Numbered from the stretch's first letter, positions 35,501 to 46,521 are shown. The stretch: 64,000 nucleotides of DNA from Plutella xylostella (GCF_932276165.1 NC_064004.1:816001-880000), one strand, 5' to 3'. Numbers and translations are program-made. Notes: generated by a model from the letters alone, not told the origin.

Positions 35501-36435
35501 GTACACTAGAAGAACTGAAATCACATACAAACCAAGACCATAAGTCTATAGATGTAAAGAAATTCCTGTACAAGTATGGACCAGAAAATATAGTTGTAAA
35601 TGTCGATGTAACAGACCTGAAGTGTAAAATATGCGATAGTAAAATTGCAAACCTGAGCGAGCTGAAGAAACATCTGAATCAGACGCATAAGAAGCAAATG
35701 TGCTTGAAATACACGGACAGGCTGGTACCTTTTAAGCTGGAAAAGGATCTTGTGTGTCAAATCTGCGATGGAACTTTCCAGACTTTTGGCGCGGTGGAAA
35801 GACACATGAATTTGCACTTCAGAAACTATGTGTGTAAAGAGTGCGGCACTGGATTTATAACAAAATACAGGTTAAAAGTGCACGTGAAATCGATACACGT
35901 TGGCGGTAACTATCCGTGTGAAGTGTGCGGGAAAGTATTTCCGTCGTATCAGAAAAAGAAAACACACACAGACGCCGTTCACAAGTTATTCAAAAGGTTT
36001 AAATGTCCGAAGTGCAGCGTTCGCTTCACAGAATACTTCGCAAGACAACGCCATTTAGTGGAGGCACACGGCGCCGCACCAATCAAATACAAGTGCAACG
36101 TTTGCGATCGTGAATTCGACCGCAAATACAACTTATCTAGGCATCTAAAGAAAGACCATTTGAAAGAGAAAAACAATGAGTGTGAAACGTGCGGCTACAC
36201 TTGCTTCACAGTGACCGAGTTGAAAGTGCACATGATCAAGCATGTCGGTGAGAGGACGCACGAGTGCGATGTGTGCAAGAAAGCATATGCTCGTAAGAAG
36301 ACGTTGAAAGAACACATGAAGATTCATACGAATGATCGTCGACATGTGTGCGCTGTTTGTGGACAAGCTTTTATTCAGAAGTGTAGCCTTAAAGGCCATA
36401 TCAAGACTCACCATCCGGAACTTAATATGGAGTGA
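32560..36435 (+). CDS. ZF5: ZAD and C2H2 zinc-finger protein, 563 aa
   Basis: Five exons: 32560-32715, 33104-33248, 33865-33987, 34772-34897 and 35294-36435, total 1692 bp in frame. ZAD: ACRCCAAAGYHRE in exon 1, LICSSCIHRLRDANSF in exon 2. Exon 3 is acidic with six Asp in a row. Exon 4 is Pro/Ser-rich (DPPSSPPPSPDAR) and very GC-rich, unlike its surroundings. The last exon has ten C2H2 fingers (YPCFYCRK to HVCAVCGQAFIQKCSLK), entered by NSNVTPFR. The final linkers are HVGERTH and HTNDRRH. The probable poly(A) signal is AATAAA at 36830. Role: likely a nuclear DNA-binding regulator; targets unknown. Confidence 0.9.
33508..33645. repeat. Foldback MITE, AAATCTAGATTTA family
   Basis: GGGTGACTTGCACAAGAAGC at the left and ATTCTTGTGCAAGTCGCCCT at the right form the outer arms. 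The core is the same as at 26325. It lies in ZF5 intron 2. Confidence 0.65.
34055..34205. repeat. Interspersed element, same family as 9560-9745
   Basis: TAAGGTATGGTCCACTTTTC at the left; AATTCACACAAGTGCGTCCA inside; GTGGACGCTAACCTTT at the right. It lies in ZF5 intron 3. Confidence 0.4.
34258..34340 (-). repeat. Fragment of the GGGAACAGCTAGT-ended repeat
   Basis: ACTAGCTGTTCCCGCGAGCT and TTTCCCGTGGGAATTCCGTG are the reverse of the end of 27995-28207. Confidence 0.55.
34381..34715 (-). mobile_element. Full-length tRNA-derived SINE with target duplication
   Basis: The 335-bp element lies in reverse: (CTATT)n tail at left, tRNA-like head (GGTGGTAGCTCAGTCGGGTA on the minus strand) at right. 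The flanks repeat GCCTTTATATT (34370-34380 and 34716-34726). It is the same family as 42095-42442. It sits in ZF5 intron 3, 56 bp before exon 4. Confidence 0.9.
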
Positions 36436-37219
36436 ACCTACGGTTAACCACTAAAAAGGAAGGGCCAACTATCGATTGTTGTTTTATTTTGTAAATGCTA
36501 GGAATTCTGATACCGCGATGTATGAACGATTGTACGTGTGTGTACTTCTTGACGCGTGCTGCCATCTGTTCAAATTGATTAACAACTCCTGATGCCTTCA
36601 GGGTTGTAATGGCGTTCGTGCTGAAGCTTCCATTTCGCAAAGATAGGTGTCGCCACAAATCTTATAAGTATATGTATTTTATAATTTTTATATACATATT
36701 ATGAGAATTAAAACCATATCGTTAAAGAATATGTCTATTTATTTTACTTAGTCCTTAAAAAACAATGGGGTGGAAATTATTAAAACTTTGGCATTAACAT
36801 CGCTTGAACAATTTCAAACAATAAAGAAGTAATTCCGTGTTTACAGTATCTATCTAGTGTTCAAACCGTAAGTAAGTACTAGTACTTAGTTATTCTATGG
36901 TTCAAACAAACACTGCAACCTTTATTATTTGTATCTTCATAATCTTTAATTTAAATAAATCTTTTTTCATTTTTAATTTTTTTTTTTCATTTTCAAATAT
37001 TCACGCTAGAGAGTAAAAAATGTTTAACCCGTTCCCGTCTCTCTTGATTGAAGTGCGAGGATTTGAGGAAGTTAATTATTATTCTGAGAAGTTTGCCTGC
37101 CACAGACCTTCCTCTCAACACAGATAACTTCTATCTATCTGACATTGACATGACAACGCGTCTAACCTAAAAAAAATATTCAAAATTTATCAACAAAAGA
37201 CAAAGTCAAGGTTTCCAAA
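36436..37219. other. ZF5 to TEX261 intergenic region
   Basis: The ZF5 3' UTR probably ends after AATAAA at 36830. The rest is AT-rich, with a T-rich run near 36970. The TEX261 promoter should be just left of 37220; no clear motif is seen. Confidence 0.4.
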
Positions 37220-39999
37220 ATGTTATTTATTTATATTTTAAGCTATTTAGCTATGCTCCTGCAGGCTGTGTTTCTTACACTAGCTACTGGTAAGCTATCT
37301 TTGTAAACTCTTAGTAAATTAAGTACTTCAATCTTGTTGTATTCTTTAAAAATGGCCCTTACATTTTTTACGTCTGTTTTATTGCTATTTTTAGCAAACC
37401 TGCGTTGCAATTATAACATGAAGGCCTCTTCAGCTTTACTGTTTATTAATAGTAAATCTTACCATAGTATACTGATGAAAGGGCGACAAATATTTTATTT
37501 ATCAAACAAACATGGGCTCTATAAAAGACGGCCTATAATTTTTTATCTTCTATTTAAATTAAGATATTAACTGAAAATACACTATAATTCCAGCCACAGG
37601 ACTTTATTACCTCGCCGAGTTGGTAGAAGAATACACAGTAATAGCCAAACATGTCATAACATGGCTTATTGTGGTAAGTAGCTATATGTTTTGTTTTATG
37701 AAAACTCAGGTAGGAAGATGGACAGCAGATGTTGATTCTCCAGTGAACTCTTTTTCGGGGCAAGATAGGTACAATCAGCAAATGAGATAAGTAGACTTTC
37801 ATATTCAAATCAAATGAAAAATTATTAGCCTATATAGGGGTTGGATGGCTGTGTGTCAGATGTCCCCACATATTATTATTCACAGATCACTAATTTTATT
37901 AGGCTTGTATATGTGCATGAATTCAGTAATCATCAGATCATCTTTAACCTACAACTCTAAGATTCAAAATATTTTTCTAGGGGTGGTAACCTAAATGTAA
38001 TGTGCATTCAAAGCATTTTAAGTTTTCTTAGCCTATTAATTTAAAACCCTTCTTAGAATAGAATGACAGACCCTTACCTTGAATAGAATAATGTAGTAAC
38101 AAACCTTAACCTCTCCATTTCCAGGGCACAGCGGTAGTCCACATTGGCTTCCTCATCTTCGAGGACCTCCCGGCCACGCTGAGCCTCCTTGGCTTGTTCC
38201 AGCAGTTGATCCACTGTGTCCTGCTCAAAGACTTCCCATCGGTCCGTGTCACTAGTGTCCCGTTCGTGCTTGGTGTCACAACACTAGTGGCGCATCACTA
38301 TTATGCGTTTAAATATTTTGGTGATGTGTATTACAGTTTGACTGAGGTGAGTTTTGGAATCAAAATCTATTTTGTCTAGCAGATAAATAAAAACATTTGA
38401 CTTTGCTACATTAATTATACCTACTTACCATTCACCTACAACTCTTAGGACCAAACGTTTCAATAAAGGTATTGTATGCAACACACAGTATCTTTCTATA
38501 GAAATTATAATAATAATGTCCTCCTAGCCGAATTTCGACTACGGCGGCCAATCTCATTTGAGATCAGCCATCTACGCAGGAGTAGATTATAGTGCCCAAG
38601 TGTGTGCGCAGTACACAGGAGCACTCTCTGTTCCATCACTCGCATAGCCCAATGGGACGGATTGACCGACACGACTGGAGAGAGCTAGGCGCAGGACCGA
38701 CTGCTTTACATGCCCATCCGACAGCATGGATCGTTTCACTGTTTCGGACATCAGGTGATCAGCCTTCTATGTCCTAACCAAACTTAGAACCACAATTTAG
38801 AAACACAAATTGATGGTCCCACCCGGGACCTCTGGGCCATGAAGCGAAGCTTCTACCACTAGACCACAGAGGCAGTCCAATATAGAAATTAACACAAGTG
38901 ATGCACTTCATAGGCATTGTCAACGCTGCACCGTTTCTCAATACATTTATGAAAACCCATATGATACCAATAGTGGCTCACTTACCTTAAACCAACATGA
39001 TTTGTTGACTGTACAAATAACTGTTGAATATACCTTTTAATATCTTTTTGTCCATTCTATACATTTTTAACATGTTAGAGTAACTTGAATGTTCAATAAT
39101 AAAATTGTGACCTGATCTTGTGCAAATAAAGAAAATCTATCATTCTCTTGTTCTCCAGGTGCTGGGCTACTTCACCATCTGCCTCTGGCTGGTGCCGTTC
39201 GGCTTCTTCGTGTCTCTCTCCGCCAACGACTATGTGCTGCCCACCACCGGGGAGCGGCAGCATTTGCTGGGTGAGTGTGCTTTGTTACTCAAATACTTAC
39301 TCTGAGTGAAATAGGAATTGTGGAACTGCTTATGTCCCACAAGGAAAGCTAAAGATCGCATCCAGTGGCGTGCTTTGGGAGAGGCCTACGTCCAGAGTGC
39401 ACTGGTATAGGCTGATGATGATGTTTCACAATTCCTATTGCAATATGCACAAAAGCAATATTCGTAATCTATATTCTGTTCTCTCAAAGTACAGGTTGAC
39501 TGATAAAAAAACATTCACCATTTTAAGTACTTACTTATAAGGTTGTGTTTTGCGAATTTCCAAAATTCAAAGACCAAAAGTGGTTCAGAATGACGAGTCA
39601 CCTCATCTCAGCTTAGTACAGGTACCACTTTTGCAACAGCCTGTATGTATACCTACTAATGTACTTAGTGCCAATTTCTCCATAGTCAGTTATCTAACCG
39701 ACCAGGGATTGGTTATAAATTATACGTCATCTCCATACAAAATTCTTGACAGATGTGTCAAAAATCAACCACTAATACCTGGTTATGCTCTAACCGACTA
39801 AGGAAAAATTGGCACTTAAGCTTGTCCAGACATTGCCTTTCCCACATTCACAATACTTACCAAAATATTTTCATTTCCAGGTGACCACAACGTAGTGACG
39901 GACTATCTCTCCCGTAAGTCCAAGCGATACAGCCTTCTCTCCTTCTTCAGTTTCGCAAAAGACACGATTCTACCTCAACGGGCGAAGAAAACCTTCTAG
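37220..39999 (+). CDS. TEX261: TEX261/Svp26-family membrane protein, 200 aa
   Basis: Five exons: 37220-37289, 37594-37673, 38125-38346, 39159-39270 and 39881-39999, total 603 bp in frame, giving 200 aa (human TEX261 is 196 aa). Family marks seen: LATATGLYYLAELVEEYTV near the N-terminus, the central AHHYYAFKYF, the CLWLVPFGFFVSLSANDYVL helix, and a basic C-terminal tail. Four to five hydrophobic segments are visible. In yeast, Svp26 is an adaptor that helps load Golgi membrane enzymes into COPII vesicles at the ER; the same role is inferred here. It is the only non-zinc-finger host gene in the window. AATAAA follows the stop near 40019. Confidence 0.9.
38510..38885 (-). mobile_element. tRNA-derived SINE, third family
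   Basis: On the minus strand it starts with a head containing CTGTGGTCTAGTGGTAGAAG and AGGTCCCGGGTGGGACC, then about 300 bp of body ending at CGGCTAGGAGGACATTATTA. It lies in intron 3 of the TEX261 gene. Confidence 0.65.
39355..39425 (+). mobile_element. LINE 3' tail
   Basis: GCATCCAGTGGCGTGCTTTG, GAGAGGCCTACGTCCAG and a GATGATGATG end match 20440-20640. It lies in the last TEX261 intron. Confidence 0.55.
39545..39645. mobile_element. Right part of the GGGTGTTGCAAAAAGGG MITE family
   Basis: CCAAAATTCAAAGACCAAAA, CAGCTTAGTACAGG and CTTTTGCAACAGCCTGTATG match the right end of 29637-29954. Truncated copy in the last TEX261 intron. Confidence 0.5.
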
Positions 40000-40356
40000 A
40001 AACCTCTAGTTAGACTAATAAATTGGACTCTGTGAATCAGTGATGTGTATCCGTTATTATAAAACGAAGACTAAAGTTCTCGTTAAAACCCAGGTTTAGA
40101 CAACTGATTTGAATGAAAACTCTGGACTGGGTTCTAAACCAGTACTATCTTAAGTCTACGTTTTTTAATAAAGGGGTTTGAGTCAGTGATGTTTATTTAT
40201 GTTATTTATAGACATTGGAAGTGTGGTTTTGAGTGAATATAGGTTTTGGAATGGTTTGTAGGTTGTCGAGTTACTATTAGGGGTTTTCGCAAGTAAAATA
40301 CATACGTTTATGTTGGTCATATGTTTTTGTGGTCATTTTTAAGAAGTGGTATAACC

Positions 40357-40605
40357 CGACGACCGAATGGCGTAGTGGTTAGTGACCTGACTACTGAGCC
40401 GATGGTCCCGGGTTCGATTCCCGGCTGGGGCAGATATTTGTTTAAAGACAGATATTTGTACTCGGGTCTTGGGTGTTGATATTTATATTTAGTATCTATC
40501 TATCTATGTATTTGTGTAGATATATCAGCTGTCCGACACCCATAACACAGGTTCTGCCTAGCTTGGGGTCGGATGGCCGTGTGTGAGATGTCCCCACACA
40601 TATTT
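40357..40605 (+). mobile_element. tRNA-derived SINE, head of the 25804 family with another body
   Basis: The head GACGACCGAATGGCGTAGTG is nearly identical to 25804, but the body differs: CCGACACCCATAACACAGGT and GGGGTCGGATGGCCGTGTGT. A piece of this second body also occurs at 37838-37875. The two bodies on one head point to a composite SINE family. Confidence 0.7.
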
Positions 40606-40967
40606 CATTTCAAAATAGGTACCTACTTACATTACATTTTGTAAAAGCTTTTTTTATGTGAGGTTTAAAATAAAAATCTAGTCAAATATAATACGTTAAT
40701 ACTTATTTCCATTGATTTCGTCAAGTTTAAAGTTTGTTTCACAGGATCTAGGTTATCTGAGACTTGTCCTTTATTATGTAGTCTGAGCCTATCTGAAACC
40801 TAGTTAAACATTGTGAGATATGGCGTTTCGACTTTCTCCGTGTTCGGCATCATAAGGGTCACAGTGACAGTTAAATAAAGTCCATTTTTCTCTCCACCTT
40901 TAATTTGCAAGGTGCGGGTGCCTATATAAATTTGTACCATTATAGTTTTGTACCATGTGATCCTTTG

Positions 40968-41128
40968 ATAAACAAAATACGAACAAGAAAATACGAAAAC
41001 AAAGCTAAATACTATCCTATTTTTTTACTCAAATCATTAGAATAAGAGCTCACTATTAAAAATAAGAGCTCACTTTGTAAGTGAGGTCGAGACATTTCTT
41101 TTGCACTGACACTCCATTTAGTTCATAG
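40968..41128. repeat. Interspersed repeat, same family as 5101-5335
   Basis: AAACAAAATACGAACAAGA at the left and TTGCACTGACACTCCATTTA at the right match 5101-5335. The middle is shorter and different. Confidence 0.5.
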
Positions 41129-41274
41129 TATTGTTCATCAAAGGTGTAATCCAATACTTGTGCCAAAGACGTAGATATGTAGTAGCGTAGAGATCCAGTT
41201 ATTGGCACTTGTTTATGTTGCAAAGTTAGCGCTGTCGGACACTTCCCTCTTATCGCGTTGCAATAGAGGTAAAG

Positions 41275-41713
41275 TCTGTATTTTAATCTCAGATACTAAA
41301 TTGACAGATTCTTAACGGTTCATCAATAGTCGACTCTCCCGCGATTAAGTGACGTATCGTTCTATCGGCGGGACAATCGACTGTTGATGAACCGTTCAGT
41401 AGAGCGATCCGGAAAAAACGCAGCACATTCTATTCGATAGTCTATTCGAAAGTGCTATCAACCTGTCAACAACAAAATGGCGGTGTATAGATTTGCGAAA
41501 GTTTGACAGCTATCATTCCATAGGTCATTGTCAGAATAATATTATGTACTCTGTGGTCATTCTTTTCGAAACTCATTCGAAAGGTAAAACGTGTTCGAAA
41601 GTGGTGTCAAGTTGACAATAGTCACACTCGCATTCGATTCTATTCGTTAGCTCGAATTTTCGTGATACGGGTACTGAATCTGTCAATTTAGCATGTGAGA
41701 TTTAAAAAACAGA
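41275..41713. mobile_element. MITE with about 37-bp imperfect inverted repeats
   Basis: TCTGTATTTTAATCTC..CTAAATTGACAGATTC at the left is mirrored by GAATCTGTCAATTTAG..GAGATTTAAAAAACAGA at the right. A second inner pair is AACGGTTCATCAATAGTCGA and CGACTGTTGATGAACCGTT. No coding frame. Confidence 0.65.
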
Positions 41714-41774
41714 CACTGGTGATGGTATTCTTCAGTACATAGATACATGATTTATTTGATTCCTCATTAGTTAT

Positions 41775-41852
41775 ACAGGGTGTTGTAAAAAGGGTATACT
41801 AAGCCGAAACCTACATGTGCAGCATGTATAACAACACCCTGTATATAGCCAT
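41775..41852. mobile_element. Short copy of the GGGTGTTGCAAAAAGGG MITE family
   Basis: ACAGGGTGTTGTAAAAAGGG at the left and ACAACACCCTGT at the right are only about 75 bp apart, with the usual right-end part CCGAAACCTACATGTGCAGC in reverse. An internally deleted copy. Confidence 0.7.
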
Positions 41853-42094
41853 AGATTAACGATGTACGAACAAGATGGCGTGTCATATATACAAAAACAA
41901 AGCAAAAATCTGTCCGCATTTTTTAACTATTTAACCGTATGTATATTGTTAATCTAAGGCCTATTAGTAACGAATGTACAGTACATGCTTGTGATATTCA
42001 ATAGACGTAGAAATAATTTATTTGAATCTACCTTTAATTTGACTCTCACTTTGGTGAATTTAAATATTTAATATACTTAAATACCTACTCAAAA

Positions 42095-42442
42095 GGAGCG
42101 GTGGTAGCTCAGTCGGGTAAGCGCCCGCTTCTCACGCAAGAGATGCGGGTTCGAATCCCGGCGCTGACATGTACCAATGAGTTCTTTGAATTTAAGTACA
42201 ATGTATACCATCGCTCTTACGGTGAAGGAAAACATCGTGAGGAAACCTGCATATCTAGATTTAGCAAATCTAGATATGTGAACCCACCAACCCGCAGTGG
42301 ACCAGCGTGGTGGGAGATGGTCCATGCTTAGGAAGGCAGTTTAGACCTTGGGGATATGCACAAAGGTTCCACTCGAGAGAGCCAGGTGCAGGTACTTACA
42401 CCCCCACAGAGAATAGAATAGAATAGAATAGAATAGAATAGA
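42095..42442 (+). mobile_element. Full-length tRNA-derived SINE with 12-bp target duplication
   Basis: Head with GGTGGTAGCTCAGTCGGGTA and GCGGGTTCGAATCCCGGCGC (A and B boxes), a 250-bp body, and a (GAATA)n tail. ACCTACTCAAAA is repeated at 42083-42094 and 42443-42454. It is the reference copy for the pieces at 11085, 21612 and 34381. Confidence 0.92.
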
Positions 42443-42744
42443 ACCTACTCAAAAAGACTTCATACGTAATTGTATCCTTAATTTATTCATTTGTATTGTG
42501 TTGTGATATGAAAATAAAACCTTCATACATTTTAGTGAATATTGCATGTGTTCTCATTTAAACATATTTTTTACTTGAATGAGTCAAGATTTGACCTAAT
42601 GTGGTACTTACTCCATTGCGTATAATGCTGAGTATGCAGACGTTAATAGCCATGAAAGTAGGTAGGTACCTGCTTACTCAGGTAAGTTAATATTACCTTG
42701 TAGTTTTAGATGATAAAAACACAACTTACTCACTCTGAAAGCTC

Positions 42745-42830
42745 GGAAAGCTATAATCGCATCCAGTGTTGTGCTTTGGGAGAGGCCTACGTCCAGTAGT
42801 GGACTGCTATAGGCTGATGATGATGAGTAT
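42745..42830 (+). mobile_element. LINE 3' tail
   Basis: GCATCCAGTGTTGTGCTTTG, CTACGTCCAGTAGTGGACTG and CTATAGGCTGATGATGATGA match 20440-20640. Confidence 0.6.
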
Positions 42831-42837
42831 CTTTTGC

Positions 42838-43075
42838 TGATAGTTTTCTGGACGCTTCCGTGCTTCGGTCGGCACTTTATGCCGTGGGTCCCGGTTGCTG
42901 CTTCGGCAGCAGTCGTTAAGCCTAGTCAGAGGCCTTCGGGCAGCTTGAAAACATCTGACAGTCTGCCCACTTACCCGACAACTCTCTCAGCACAAGCTAG
43001 CTATTATTATTATATTGAAAAAGGAGACCCGTGCCCCAGCAGTGGGGACGTGTTGGGTTGTGATGATGATGTGTC
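42838..43075 (-). mobile_element. LINE fragment
   Basis: TGCCGTGGGTCCCGGTTGCT, GGCCTTCGGGCAGCTTGAAA and GGAGACCCGTGCCCCAGCAG are the reverse of 16400-16760. Confidence 0.6.
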
Positions 43076-43119
43076 TTTTCGAGAATTATCTATCAACACG
43101 GGAGCTTATTACTTACACT

Positions 43120-43215
43120 TATGAATTCACCTGCGGGTTGACTGGCAGAAAATGCTTTTAGCATTAAGTCCACCCTTTGTACTTTTATTTGTAATATTTG
43201 TACAACAAAGAATTA
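43120..43215 (+). mobile_element. LINE 3' tail
   Basis: GCGGGTTGACTGGCAGAAAA and TGCTTTTAGCATTAAGTCCA followed by an A-rich end are typical of another lepidopteran LINE tail. A second copy is at 49715-49775. Confidence 0.5.
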
Positions 43216-43500
43216 AATAATGATAATAATTCAGGCTTAGTGAAATTAAGTATTTACTATACTTCTTTACTAGATAAGAACCTACACAGACATAATATAC
43301 AGATTGCACCTTACAGTACAGTGCTCCAAAATTGATAATTCTCTCCAATTTCTTTCGAATAAGGTGCAAAATGCAAATGTTTTTTTAAGGCTCTTACGAT
43401 TTAATGATTCGGGTGTGAAGATCTGCATGTGCATTATTAATTTTGGACAAGTGTACCAACTTATTTATTTATTTAATTTCGAAGCTGTATTCATTCTAAA

Positions 43501-44588
43501 TCACGGCTTATCCTCCGAATGATGAACTCTTATATGTAGCTTCAAACTAGTGACCTGAATGAACGCCCTGCCGCACTCCTTGCACGCATAGCGCTTATCA
43601 TTCGTATGTATCCGTCGATGTAAGTCCAAAGTTTTCCTCCTCTGAAATGTTTTCTTGCAGAAATCACACTCAAACGGCCTCGCGTCACTGTGTTTCACCA
43701 TATGCCGTTTCAAATGATCACTGTCGAAGAAGCTCAACCCGCAAATCTGACAAGAAACATTCTTTTCATTCAAATGAATCCTCCGTTTGTGTATGCGGAG
43801 CTTGCTTATGGTCGTGTATATTTTTGAGCACACATCGCACTTGTATTGAAACTCTTTCAGGTCGTGGGTCAGCGCTAGGTGTCGCTTCAACCGGTATTGG
43901 CTCGCGAATCCGTGACCGCACTTCTCACACTTCAGGGCGTCATTATTATGAGTGTCCCTCATGTGTTGTTTCAGTAAGTTATAGCTCTGAAACGACTTAT
44001 CGCACTGCTCACAAGAATGCTTTTCTTGATGAGCCGATAAAACATGAATTCCCAAATTGAGTGGATTAACGAAACCTTTGCCGCACACTTCACACAAGCG
44101 ACGTAGTTTTTTCTTTTTATGTGTTTTGTGGACATGTTTGAGTAGAGGCCCAAAGTATTGGAACTTTGCGTCACATTGTAAACAGTTCATGCCGTCATCG
44201 GAAAGTCTGTACGGGGCGAGGAAATCAATCACATCCGTGTCATATTTAACGCCGTAATCTTCAGAGCAGTGTTTTAGCAGTTCCTCAAGCGAATCAAAAG
44301 ATTTGAAGCAAAGTTTACACTTGATTTCTGAGACATCCAACTTGACAGCCCTATTCAGAGGCAAGTTCTTTAGTACGTTGTTTAGTTTCGCGTCCTCATG
44401 TTCTTTTTTGGTGTGACTGTTGAGGGTTTGGCAGTCGTTCAGTTTGATGCCGCAGTAGAAGCACATGTAGGAATGGTTCCATTTGAACGGCACAACTGTG
44501 GAATATTGTAGAAGATGGTGAAGTATCTTTTTTACCATTTCTCTTCTCCGCTTTCGCTCTTCGCTTCGCTCGTCATCTTGACTTGATC
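43501..44588 (-). CDS. Finger exon A: C2H2 terminal exon, single module
   Basis: Open from a 3' splice site (AG at 44589-44590, TTAATTTCAG) in phase 1 to a stop at 43501, giving about 361 aa. After a charged start (SSQDDERSEERKRRRE) it has STVVPFKW then ten fingers, YMCFYCGI to YACKECGRAFIQ. Finger 2 (IKCKLC...LKHCSEDYG) lacks a proper second His and may not bind zinc. The first Met (44538) lies after the acceptor, so it could also start translation, but no ZAD exon belongs to it in the window. AATAAA on the coding strand lies 28 bp past the stop (43464-43473). It is the last member of the array in the direction of transcription. Confidence 0.8.
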
Positions 44589-45129
44589 CTGAAATTAAAG
44601 AAAAAGTGACTTCCTCTTTTTCGCTTTTCCATAGTGAGAAACTAAATTTAAGATGTTCTTATTTGATTTCTAGATGGTATATTGTTTTAATCACGATACA
44701 ACTAGAGCCTATAAACAAGCGAAGTACTCGTAATATTCAAAATAGATGTTTGGTAGGTACGTTAATTTAATTGAAATGAAACATAGGCAGAGGTATTTAA
44801 ATTAAGTATATAATCTATTTAGACTCTTGCTTTGGTAACTTTGAAATATTTATTATTATACCTACCTAAAAATACTTTATCTATACGTAATTGTTAGTAG
44901 GTAGCCTTAATTTATTATATTGTAATCTGTGTAGTAAATGAAAAGAAAACCTTCATTTTAATGCCTGTTGTTTATTTTTTAATCTCATTTTATTTTACAC
45001 ATCTATTGTAGATTTTAAAACCTAATTATCTTAACATATTAATGGAAACTTTATTGAAAAAATATGAGAAATATTTATTTATGTATTTTCACTGCTCTAT
45101 ATTTCCTAACAATAATAAAATAAATACAT

Positions 45130-46133
45130 TCACTCATCATAACCATGTCCCTTTTTAGTATGCGTCCGCGCATGCACAGTCAGCGTCTTTTTCCGCGCAA
45201 ATGTTTTCTTACACACTTCACACTCGAACGGGCGTTCCGTCGTGTGTGTCACCATGTGCGTTTTCAAGTAATTCTTGTGAAAGTGTTCTCCGCACACCTG
45301 ACACACGACCCTGATGTTCAAATGAACCTGGTTCCTATGCTTCATGTAATGGTTCTTCCAGATAAACTTCATCGGACAAAGATCGCATTCGTACGAAGCA
45401 GTCTCGTGCGTTTTCATCTTATGGAGTTTCAACTTGTATATGCTCGAGAATTTATCCCCGCACGTTTCACAGCTGTAGGTGTAGGTGCCGTGGTTCACTG
45501 CCTCATGGTTTCGCTTGTTACTCAAGTTGTAGAATTTCTTTCCGCATATTTTACACTCGTATTTCGCCCGTTTGTTGTGTTTGTTCTCTATGTGCTTCTT
45601 GAGACCGGCAATGAATACGAAGTTACGACCGCAGGTTTCACATATAATGTTTCCTGAAGAATGTTCCGCCTGCACATGCTTGCACAGAGGCCCGAAGCAA
45701 CCGAAAACCTTCTCGCAATAAATGCATTTTAAATCGCCATCACTGAGTTTGAAATAAACAAAATGGTTGTCCAATCCGTGATTATAATTCAACTGGTGTT
45801 TTTTAACTATGTGCTCTACGCAGGTGCTAATATTGTCCAGTTCTTCCTGGCACAGTTTGCACTTAAGCCCAGCAATATCGAGTTTGATTTGATACTTTCT
45901 TGTGACGGCACTCTTCAGGATGCTGTCAGTGTAAAACCCTTCATGGTCAACCCTAGTGTGGTCTTTCAAATCGTCCACTTTTATGAAGGTGGAATCGCAA
46001 AAGAAACACTTGTAGTTATTTCCGAACCATTTGAACGGTGTAACATTTGTGGCGTATATCAGGGTGCTCAAGTTAGCCCGCACCCTTTCCGCTTGTTTGT
46101 CATACGGTAGCTCCGTAGGGTCTTCGCTTTGTC
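45130..46133 (-). CDS. Finger exon B: C2H2 terminal exon, single module
   Basis: The phase-1 acceptor is at 46134-46135 (CGTTACAG) and the stop at 45130; 333 aa plus the split codon. Order: QSEDPTELPYDKQ, then NVTPFKW and nine fingers, YKCFFCDS to FECEVCKKTF. It ends HTKKGHGYDE, so the tenth finger found in A is absent. The frame happens to stay open upstream of the acceptor to 46320, but that part does not look like protein. AATAAA lies about 51 bp past the stop (45074-45079). Compared with A it shares the finger entry motif and the FECxxCKKTF finger. Confidence 0.8.
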
Positions 46134-46521
46134 CTGTAACGATGAGATAAATACTGTTTATTTTTCTGTTATCAAGTCGTTCGGTCTCCGGGCCACCGTA
46201 ATGTAATGTCATCCAAATATAACATGTCAGTACCTGGATTTGTATGGACGATAAGTTGCGAGTGGATTTTACTAGAGTGATTCCTGTGTAATGTTTAATG
46301 CTACATCTGGTTATACTCATCGTGGGTTAAATTAATGTTGAGAAGTATCTGTCAGTACGGTAGCTTATTTATTTCATTATACTTATTCAGGCTTAGTTAG
46401 TAAGAAAATATGTTTACTTTTACATGATAAGTATGTTGTTGTTTTGATCATAATGATTAAATTATGTATTAAAATAAATTCGTAGTTCTGTATAGTTAAT
46501 CAAGTATACCTCCACATAACA

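Noticed and set aside
42095..42170. tRNA gene candidate with clear A and B boxes
   Set aside because: The acceptor ends do not pair and the sequence continues into a SINE body with tail and target duplication. It is the head of a SINE, as are 25232, 25804, 34640, 38815 and 40357.
45145..45657. 170-codon plus-strand frame opposite finger exon B
   Set aside because: It is the antisense of strongly patterned finger codons. Similar long antisense frames occur opposite all finger exons (for example 51487-51987, 56676-57134, 57510-57962, 58838-59206).
46134..46320. Upstream in-frame extension of exon B to a Met at 46320
   Set aside because: No similarity to the other exons before the acceptor at 46134, and the acceptor CGTTACAG aligns with the phase-1 entry of all other finger exons.
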